Positions 1 to 5,054 of a stretch of 5,521 nucleotides of DNA are shown here, one piece after another. The stretch's first letter is position 1; each line of letters begins with the position of its first letter. This stretch comes from Acidobacteriota bacterium (GTDB lineage Bacteria; Acidobacteriota; Terriglobia; Terriglobales; Acidobacteriaceae): contig JAJYBT010000249.1 in the NCBI GenBank assembly GCA_021778875.1, positions 1 to 5,521 of the forward strand, in the 5' to 3' direction. The translations under genes and the position numbers were made by a program. The notes below the pieces were generated by a model, which was not told the DNA's origin, did not search any database, and saw nothing but the letters and a program-made list of their open reading frames with translations.

Positions 1-999
1 ATTTACGTCCTGCTTGTCAATGAAGTAGGCGCCCGGTTTGGGTCCGGAGAATTGATCGTGACGCGGGGGCAGGGGTGTGACGGGCGGAAGGGGCTCGAAG
101 ACCGCGCGCAGCCTGGCTTCCATGGCGACGGGGTCGAAGTCGCCTTCGACGCCGACGATGAGTTTGCCTTTAAGGCTGCGGTCGTGCCAGGTTTCGAGGT
201 CGGAGAGGGAGATGTTGCCGATGGTGGCGAACTCGGGCTGTAGGGTGTAGGGGCTGTTGATGCCGTAGACGAGCTTGGCAGCTTCGCGGCCGGCGATCTC
301 GCTTTCGTTGTCGTTGCGGCGAACAATGGCCGTGGCCTCCTGCTGCTGCGCGAGACGCATCTTGATGGGGTCGAATCTGGGATGGAAGAGGAGATCCATG
401 GCGAGGGCGAAGACCTGATCGGAATCCCCCTTGAGCGAGTCCCAGGCGAGGGAGGTAGAGTCCTCGTCGCCGCCGGTTTCAATGTGGGCGGCTTTGGCCT
501 CGAGAAAATCGTCCATGGCGTCGCCGCTCATTTTGGCGGTGCCGCTGGTGCGCCATGCCTGGCCGTAAATATCAATGAGGCCGGCCTTGGAGGGCTGGAC
601 ATCGCGGGCGCCGCCGGGAATGAGCACGGCGCCGGAGACGAAGGGCAGTTCGTGGTCTTCCTGAAGGAAGAGGACGATGCCGTTCTTGAGCTCAATGCGT
701 CTGGGTTGCTGGGGATGAAAGGCGTGGAGCGTGGGGATGGGAATCTGCTCCCAGGGCTTGGACTGCTGGGCCGACAGGCAGGACGGCGCGAGGAGGAGAA
801 GCAAGGCGAGCGCGCAGGCAACCGGCAGAGGAACAGCGTGCCGATATCTGCCGTTTGGCGGCAGCGCCGGCGAAAGCACGGGGCGCGGAGCGGGAAGAAG
901 AGCAGCCGCAGCTCCATTGCCGCGAGCGTTTGCAGGCGGAATGACAGGCCATGTGGCTTCCGAGGCAGGTTGACGGCTCAACAGAGCAGGGTTCTTCAT
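1..999 (-). CDS. M16-family zinc-peptidase homologue, probably inactive subunit (partial, C-terminus off window)
   Basis: 333 residues are visible, reading without a stop to base 1, so the C-terminal part is missing. The first M16 half starts near residue 100 (RRIELKNGIVLFLQEDHELP) and the start of the M16 C-terminal domain is seen near residues 264-304 (LSDLETWHD, then LIVGVEGDFDP). Where active members have HxxEH, this protein reads D143-I-Y-G146-Q147, so all three motif residues are replaced and zinc binding is not expected. It is therefore inferred to be the non-catalytic partner of the peptidase encoded just upstream, as in alpha/beta mitochondrial processing peptidase and bacterial two-subunit M16B proteins. 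A hydrophobic stretch at about residues 57-73 followed by CLSAQQ looks like a late signal peptide or membrane anchor, giving export to the periplasm. The ATG at 999 overlaps the upstream stop (ATGA) and has a good ribosome binding site, which supports it despite the long Pro/Ala-rich N-terminus. A GTG at residue 41 is an alternative start. Family assignment is firm; the substrate is unknown. Confidence 0.9.
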   Translation of the reverse strand, partial: MKNPALLSRQPASEATWPVIPPANARGNGAAAALLPAPRPVLSPALPPNGRYRHAVPLPVACALALLLLLAPSCLSAQQSKPWEQIPIPTLHAFHPQQPRRIELKNGIVLFLQEDHELPFVSGAVLIPGGARDVQPSKAGLIDIYGQAWRTSGTAKMSGDAMDDFLEAKAAHIETGGDEDSTSLAWDSLKGDSDQVFALAMDLLFHPRFDPIKMRLAQQQEATAIVRRNDNESEIAGREAAKLVYGINSPYTLQPEFATIGNISLSDLETWHDRSLKGKLIVGVEGDFDPVAMEARLRAVFEPLPPVTPLPPRHDQFSGPKPGAYFIDKQDVN

Positions 1000-2549
1000 T
1001 GCGCGCCTCCATTTTTGCTTGCTGTCGCGGCTGGGGGTTCGGAGTCGATTTCGGCGCTGGTGCGGTTCGAAGCGACGAAGACCTTGTTGGCGACGCGGCG
1101 GATGTCGGCTTTGGTGACCTTGTCAACTCTGTCGAGCTGAAGGAAGAGCTGACGCCAGTCGCCGTAGCGGGTCTGATACTCGGCGAGGGAGCCGGCGAGA
1201 CCCTGGTTGTCGGCGAGGCTGCGGAGAATATCGGCGCGGGCGCGGGTCTTGTACATTTCCAGCTCTGCGTCGGTGACGTCGGCGGTTTTGAGTTTTTCGA
1301 TTTCCTTGTGGATGGCGTCGCGCATTTCATCCGGAGTGTGGCCGGGGAGCGGGACGGCGTAGAAGGCGAAGAGGCTGGGGTACTTTTCGCCGGGGAAGGG
1401 GCTGAAACCCTCGGCTTCAGCGGCGATCTGCTGCTGCTCGACAAGACTGCGGTAGAGGCGGGAGACGCGGCCGTTGGACATGATGTCGCTGATGGCGTCG
1501 TAGACGGCGTCATCGGGATCGCGATAGCTGGGACGGTGATAGCCCTCGATGTAGAAGGGCTGGGTCTGCTCGCGGATGACGACGGACTTTTCAGCGAACT
1601 GCCTGGGCTCGACGGTGGTCATCTCTTCCGGTTTGGGACCGGCGGGAACGCGGCCGAAGTATTTCTCGAGCATGGGCAGCGCGGTTTTGGTGTCTACGTC
1701 ACCGACGATGGCGACGACAACGTTGCCGCCGACGTAGTACTTGCGATGGAAGGCCATGGCCTCGGTGGCATTGATCTGGCTGACCTCACTGGGCCAGCCG
1801 ATGGCGCTGCGGCCGTAGTTGTGAGCCACGTAGGCGGTGGCGACAAACTGCTCGACGAGGCGGCCGATGGGGTTGGAGTCGACGCGCATGCGCCGTTCTT
1901 CCAGAACAACGTCGCGCTCCTTGTAGAACTCGCGGGGGACGACATCGGCGAGCCGGCCGGACTCCATCCAGGCCCAGAGGGCGAGGCGGTTTTCCGGCAT
2001 GGACCAGAAGTACTGCGTATCGTCGAGGCTGGTTTCGGCGTTGAGGCCGTGGGCGCCGTTGGCTTCAGCCACCTCGGTGAACTGGTTGGGGATGACGTAC
2101 TTGTCCGCCGCGGTCTGAGCGTCGAGGAAGGCCTGGTGGAGCTGCTTGAGCTTGGCTTCATCGCGGCCGATGGGCTTGAGGAACTCGGCTTCATAGGCGT
2201 TGTTGGCGGCCTCAACTTTTTCGAGAGCGACTTTCTCGGCGGCGTAGTCCGTGGTACCGATCTGGGTGGTTCCCTTAAAGGCCAGATGCTCGAACATGTG
2301 CGCGAGGCCGCTCTCGCCGGAGGGATCGTCCACGTCGCCGGCATCGATGAAGGTGGTGTAGCTGAAGACCGGGGCTTCATGGCGCTCAGAGATGATGAGG
2401 GTGAGGCCGTTGGGAAGCACTTTGACGGTGGTGGTCTTCTCAAAGCCCTGCAAATAAGAGCTTAGATCGTTCTGGGCAAAGGCGCTGCACGAGACGGTCA
2501 AAGCCGCGAGCAGAGCCAGAGAGCCCTTACGGAACCAGGAAAAAGGCAT
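996..2549 (-). CDS. Secreted M16-family zinc metallopeptidase, active subunit
   Basis: 517 residues. Residues 1-25 form a Sec signal peptide (Arg7/Lys8, hydrophobic LALLAALTV, cleavage likely after AFA25 before Gln26), so the enzyme should act in the periplasm or outside. The zinc motif is H84-M-F-E87-H88 within GLAHMFEHLAFKGT; the third ligand is probably E218 in ERDVVLEE (211-218). The spacing from H88 to E218 is about 130 residues against about 76 in typical members. The excess is a charged helical insertion at about 102-152, likely a coiled-coil hairpin. The second half has the family's SRLYRSLVEQ (363-372), so both M16 lobes are present. It is followed at a 4-base overlap by a homologue lacking the motif, so the two probably form a heterodimer. 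An in-frame ATG at 2684 would add 45 residues upstream, but the ATG at 2549 has AAGGAGG 4 bases away and begins directly with the signal peptide. The substrate cannot be read from the sequence. Confidence 0.95.
   Translation of the reverse strand: MPFSWFRKGSLALLAALTVSCSAFAQNDLSSYLQGFEKTTTVKVLPNGLTLIISERHEAPVFSYTTFIDAGDVDDPSGESGLAHMFEHLAFKGTTQIGTTDYAAEKVALEKVEAANNAYEAEFLKPIGRDEAKLKQLHQAFLDAQTAADKYVIPNQFTEVAEANGAHGLNAETSLDDTQYFWSMPENRLALWAWMESGRLADVVPREFYKERDVVLEERRMRVDSNPIGRLVEQFVATAYVAHNYGRSAIGWPSEVSQINATEAMAFHRKYYVGGNVVVAIVGDVDTKTALPMLEKYFGRVPAGPKPEEMTTVEPRQFAEKSVVIREQTQPFYIEGYHRPSYRDPDDAVYDAISDIMSNGRVSRLYRSLVEQQQIAAEAEGFSPFPGEKYPSLFAFYAVPLPGHTPDEMRDAIHKEIEKLKTADVTDAELEMYKTRARADILRSLADNQGLAGSLAEYQTRYGDWRQLFLQLDRVDKVTKADIRRVANKVFVASNRTSAEIDSEPPAATASKNGGAQ
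1006..1010 (-). promoter_or_regulatory. Ribosome binding site of the second M16 gene
   Basis: GGAGG on the minus strand, 6 bases before the ATG at 999 and inside the last codons of the upstream peptidase gene. It decides the start: it supports the ATG that overlaps the upstream stop codon over the internal GTG at 877-879, and it indicates translational coupling of the two M16 genes. Confidence 0.75.
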
Positions 2550-2553
2550 GCAT

Positions 2554-2560
2554 CCTCCTT
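2554..2560 (-). promoter_or_regulatory. Ribosome binding site of the active M16 peptidase gene
   Basis: AAGGAGG on the minus strand, 4 bases before the ATG at 2549. It fixes the start at the signal peptide and argues against the longer upstream frame. An out-of-frame ATG lies directly against it (2551-2553, in ATGCATG); it would give only eight codons and is too close to the site to be a likely start. Confidence 0.8.
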
Positions 2561-2602
2561 GAAGCAAGAGAAGCGAGAAAGCGATTAAATTCGCTCCCTT
2601 CC

Positions 2603-2632
2603 AAACTATTGCGGGCAGGTGCGACGGGTCAA
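2603..2632 (-). promoter_or_regulatory. Candidate sigma70-type promoter for the M16 gene pair
   Basis: On the minus strand, TTGACC (2627-2632) matches five of six bases of the -35 consensus and is followed after 18 bases by TAGTTT (2603-2608), which keeps the T-A-n-n-n-T core of a -10 box. Transcription would start near 2596, giving a leader of about 47 bases before the ATG at 2549. A second -10-like TTTAAT lies closer (2584-2589) but has no -35 partner. This is a pattern match only. Confidence 0.4.
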
Positions 2633-2660
2633 ACCGGGCGCTGCTGAAAACCGCGAACGA

Positions 2661-2666
2661 TATAAT
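2661..2666 (+). promoter_or_regulatory. -10 box (TATAAT) immediately before larE
   Basis: A perfect TATAAT ends 7 bases before the larE ATG at 2674, so transcription would begin at or within a base or two of the start codon. No recognisable -35 box lies 16-18 bases upstream (around GCGCTG) and there is no extended -10 TGn. This arrangement is what is seen for leaderless mRNAs. The site sits in the 124-base divergent region between larE and the M16 genes. The larE start has no normally spaced Shine-Dalgarno; the nearest purine run, GAGG at 2668-2671, is only 2 bases from the ATG. Confidence 0.5.
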
Positions 2667-2673
2667 CGAGGCC

Positions 2674-3582
2674 ATGGCGGGCATGGAGCAGGAGAACGTG
2701 ACGGCACGGGCGCGAGAAGCCGCTGAGGAGCCGACCGCGGAGACGACCGCGGAGACGACGGCGAAGCTGCGCGCGCTGGAGGATCGGCTGCGCGGGCTGG
2801 GAAGCGTGATCGTGGCCTATTCAGGGGGCGTGGACTCGGCGTTTCTTGCCGCGACGGCGCACCGCGTGCTGGGGGCACAGATGCTGGCGGTGCTGGCGGA
2901 TTCGGCGTCGCTGGCGCGGCGCGACATGGAACATGCGCTGGAGTTTGCGGCGTCGCTGGGGATGCCGCTTGAGGTGGTATCGACCGAGGAGCTTGACCGT
3001 CCGGAATACGCGCGCAACGACGCGGACCGCTGCTTCCACTGCAAAGACGAGCTTTTTCTGGTTTTGGGGGAGTTGACCCGCAGGCGGGGGGTTGCGCACA
3101 TCGCCTATGGGATGAATGCGGACGACAGGCGGGACTACCGGCCGGGACAGCGGGCGGCGTCGCAGCATGCGGTGCTGGCGCCTCTGGCCGAGGCGGGATT
3201 GACCAAGCTGGAAGTGCGGGCGCTGGCCAGGGCCGCGGGCTATCCGGTGTGGGATCGGCCGGCGGCGCCGTGCCTTGCGTCGCGTGTGGAGTACGGACGC
3301 ACGGTGACGCGCGCGGTGCTGGAACAGGTAGAGCGCGGCGAGGAGAGCCTGCGGCAACTGGGCTTTCGGCAGTTGCGGGTGCGGCATCACGGGGAGCTGG
3401 CGCGGGTGGAGATAGCGCGCGAAGAGTTTGAACGGGCGCTGACGCTGGAGATGATGGACGCGATCGCGGCCCGATTGCAGGAGGCCGGTTTCAAGTACGT
3501 GACCCTCGATTGCAAGGGGTTCCGGTCGGGATCGATGAACGCGGTGCTGCCGGTGGAAGTGCTGGCGCGGAAGGGCGCGTGA
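2674..3582 (+). CDS. larE: LarE, ATP-dependent sulfur transferase for nickel-pincer cofactor synthesis
   Basis: 302 residues. LarE adenylates the carboxylates of pyridinium-3,5-biscarboxylic acid mononucleotide and converts them to thiocarboxylates in the cytoplasm. The PP-loop SGGVDS is at residues 50-55; GMNADD (146-151), DYRPGQRAA (154-162), EAGLTK (173-178), PAAPCLASR (196-204) and the C-terminal DCKGFRSGSMN (279-289) are family signatures. Cysteines C120 and C123 (CFHC) plus C200 match the three-cysteine set reported to bind a [4Fe-4S] cluster in Thermotoga maritima LarE. C200 matches by context the sacrificial Cys176 of L. plantarum LarE. An extra cysteine is C280. The N-terminus has about 25 more residues than usual, Ala/Glu/Thr-rich and built partly from a 12-base tandem repeat. 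ATG 2674 is chosen because a TATAAT box lies 7 bases before it; ATG 2683 (MEQEN) is a possible alternative. It is followed by larC after 122 bases. Confidence 0.95.
   Translation: MAGMEQENVTARAREAAEEPTAETTAETTAKLRALEDRLRGLGSVIVAYSGGVDSAFLAATAHRVLGAQMLAVLADSASLARRDMEHALEFAASLGMPLEVVSTEELDRPEYARNDADRCFHCKDELFLVLGELTRRRGVAHIAYGMNADDRRDYRPGQRAASQHAVLAPLAEAGLTKLEVRALARAAGYPVWDRPAAPCLASRVEYGRTVTRAVLEQVERGEESLRQLGFRQLRVRHHGELARVEIAREEFERALTLEMMDAIAARLQEAGFKYVTLDCKGFRSGSMNAVLPVEVLARKGA
2733..2756 (+). repeat. Perfect 12-base tandem duplication in the larE 5' end
   Basis: GACCGCGGAGAC occurs twice back to back (2733-2744 and 2745-2756), followed by a partial third copy starting GAC. It is in frame and encodes the repeated TAET of residues 21-30, in the variable tail before the PP-loop domain. 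It probably arose by replication slippage and is likely tolerated because this segment lies outside the conserved fold. Confidence 0.85.
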
Positions 3583-3608
3583 GCGGGGCCGTCGGGTTGA
3601 GCGCCGAC

Positions 3609-3681
3609 TCCCTTGCGGGATCGTTCGAGCGCGGAACGAGGGCGCGTACAGGACAGCCGGCCCAGAGACCGGTGTTACCGG
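3609..3681 (+). other. Inverted repeats in the larE-larC gap
   Basis: The 122-base gap (3583-3704) holds no gene. It contains three short potential hairpins: TCCC-TTGC-GGGA (3609-3620), TCGTTC with a 7-base loop and GAACGA (3621-3639), and CCGGT-GTT-ACCGG (3669-3681). The first two lie side by side. None is followed by a T-run of the kind seen in rho-independent terminators (only TTT at 3688-3690). They could be an mRNA processing or attenuation structure, an operator, or chance in GC-rich DNA. Confidence 0.35.
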
Positions 3682-3689
3682 CAGTCATT

Positions 3690-3695
3690 TAGAAT
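3690..3695 (+). promoter_or_regulatory. -10-like box (TAGAAT) just before larC
   Basis: TAGAAT ends 9 bases before the larC ATG at 3705. No -35 match is seen 16-18 bases upstream and no Shine-Dalgarno lies in the intervening CACTAGGCG. With the similar layout before larE, this suggests larC has its own promoter giving a leaderless or nearly leaderless message. This is an inference from position and consensus only. Confidence 0.35.
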
Positions 3696-3704
3696 CACTA
3701 GGCG

Positions 3705-5054
3705 ATGCGAATCGGTTATCTCGAATGCTTTTCCGGGATCAGCGGCGACATGCTGCTGGGCGCGCTGGTGGATGCGGGCGTTTCCTTTGACATGCTTGCG
3801 GACGCGGCGAGCGCGCTGAACGTGGGCGCGCGCCTGGAGAAGCGGCGAGTGGACCGCGGCGGGCTGACCGGCACCAAGGTGGACGTGGTGGAGCCGGGAG
3901 CCGGAATCAGGGTTCGCGGAGCCGAAGGCGCGCATACCCACGGGCACGATCATCACACGCACGAGCATCACACGCATGGCCACGAGCAGGTTGCGCACGA
4001 GGGCTCCGCGCACGAACATGGGCATCACGAGCACGAAGCAGGGCATGGGCACGAACATGCGCCGCATCGGTCGCTGCATTCGATTCTCGGGATCATTGAG
4101 GGAGCTCCGCTGCAGGACGGGGTGAAGCGGCGGGCGTCGCTGGCGTTCCAACTGCTGGGCGAGGCCGAGGCGGCGATCCATTCGATGCCGATCGAGAAGG
4201 TGCACTTCCACGAAGTGGGCGCGGTGGACACGATCGTGGACATTGTGTGCGCGGCGGCGGGGTGCGAGGCGCTGGGCGTGGAACGGTGGATGGCATCGCC
4301 GTTGAATGTAGGCAGCGGGACGGTGAAGTGCCAGCATGGGACGCTGCCGGTGCCTGCGCCGGCGACGCTGGCCCTGCTGGGAGATGCGCCGGTGTATGCG
4401 GCCGGGCCGGCGATGGAACGGGTGACGCCGACAGGCGCGGCGCTGCTGCGGATGCTTGATGTGGAGTACGGGCCGCTGCCGGCGATGCGGGTTGCATTGC
4501 GGGGCTACGGCGCGGGCGGACGGGATACGCCGGGAGAGCCGAATCTGCTGCGGCTGCTGGTGGGCGATGCGTCCGATGCAGCCGAAGGCGCGACGCCGAT
4601 CGCGGTGATGGAGACGGTGATTGACGATTCGACTCCGCAGCTGCTGGCCTACGTGAGCGAACTGCTGCTTGAGGCGGGAGCGTGGGATGTGTATCGGGCG
4701 CCAGTGCAGATGAAAAAAGGACGGGCGGGGGTGCAGGTGACGGTGCTGTCGAGCCCGGAGAAGATGCCGATGCTGCGCGATCTGCTGCTGCGGGAGACGA
4801 CGACGATCGGGCTGCGGTGGCGGATCGAGAGCAAGATGGCGCTGGCACGCGAGTTTGCCGAGGTGGAGACGGCGTGGGGCAAAGTGCGGATGAAGGTGGC
4901 GCGTTGGGCTACGGGCGAGGTGGCGAACGCGCAGCCGGAGTATGAGGTGTGCCGGAATCTGGCGCGGCTGCATCAGCTTCCTTTGAAGCAGGTGATGCAG
5001 GCAGCGATGAAGGCGTGGTCGGAGCAGGGAGCGGCGTCGAAGGGGAAGCACTGA
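3705..5054 (+). CDS. larC: LarC, nickel-pincer nucleotide nickel insertase (DUF111 family)
   Basis: 449 residues. LarC is a CTP-dependent cyclometallase that inserts nickel into the dithiocarboxylated pyridinium mononucleotide, the last step of NPN cofactor synthesis, in the cytoplasm. The N-terminal signature YLECFSGISGDM is at residues 5-16; VHFHEVGAVDTIVDIV (166-181), GYGAGGRDTPGEPN (267-280), MKKGRAG (336-342), RETTTIG (363-369) and PEYEVC (411-416) are family landmarks. Residues 77-121 are a His-rich segment (20 His in 45 residues) between the N-terminal part and the main domain, probably binding or buffering nickel. It makes the protein longer than the roughly 400 residues usual for the family. 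In L. plantarum larC is read as two frames joined by a programmed frameshift; here it is one uninterrupted frame. There is no Shine-Dalgarno before the ATG. The TGA stop shares its A with the larB ATG. Confidence 0.96.
   Translation: MRIGYLECFSGISGDMLLGALVDAGVSFDMLADAASALNVGARLEKRRVDRGGLTGTKVDVVEPGAGIRVRGAEGAHTHGHDHHTHEHHTHGHEQVAHEGSAHEHGHHEHEAGHGHEHAPHRSLHSILGIIEGAPLQDGVKRRASLAFQLLGEAEAAIHSMPIEKVHFHEVGAVDTIVDIVCAAAGCEALGVERWMASPLNVGSGTVKCQHGTLPVPAPATLALLGDAPVYAAGPAMERVTPTGAALLRMLDVEYGPLPAMRVALRGYGAGGRDTPGEPNLLRLLVGDASDAAEGATPIAVMETVIDDSTPQLLAYVSELLLEAGAWDVYRAPVQMKKGRAGVQVTVLSSPEKMPMLRDLLLRETTTIGLRWRIESKMALAREFAEVETAWGKVRMKVARWATGEVANAQPEYEVCRNLARLHQLPLKQVMQAAMKAWSEQGAASKGKH
3933..4067 (+). 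repeat. His-rich, internally repetitive segment of larC
   Basis: Encodes residues 77-121 with 20 His, mostly as H-x-H and HH with Gly, Glu, Thr and Asp between. At DNA level CATCACACGCA occurs at 3951-3961 and again at 3966-3976, and GCACGAACATG at 4010-4020 and 4049-4059. These repeats suggest growth by local duplication. His-rich tracts of this kind occur in nickel-handling proteins such as HypB and SlyD, so nickel storage or delivery is the likely role. Confidence 0.85.
5040..5046 (+). promoter_or_regulatory. Ribosome binding site of larB
   Basis: AAGGGGA lies 7 bases before the larB ATG at 5054, inside the last codons of larC. With the one-base TGATG overlap this indicates that larB is translated by coupling to larC, unlike larE and larC, which lack such a site. 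Confidence 0.55.

Noticed and set aside
951..2465. 504-codon open frame on the plus strand, antisense to the active M16 gene
   Set aside because: It overlaps a clear M16 peptidase with signal peptide, zinc motif and ribosome binding site. Its Gly/Val/Ala/Asp-rich translation shows no recognisable domain and is what G-rich third positions on this strand would produce.
2550..2684. 45-residue upstream extension of the active M16 peptidase from an ATG at 2684
   Set aside because: It would place a signal peptide internally and run through the candidate promoter, while AAGGAGG lies directly before the ATG at 2549.
3669..3681. CCGGT-GTT-ACCGG hairpin as a larE terminator
   Set aside because: The stem is only 5 base pairs and no T-tract follows, and larC/larB belong to the same pathway downstream.
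3933..4067. Repeated CATCACACGCA and GCACGAACATG units as a CRISPR or mobile-element remnant
   Set aside because: The units are in frame, short and irregularly spaced, and encode the His-rich tract of LarC.
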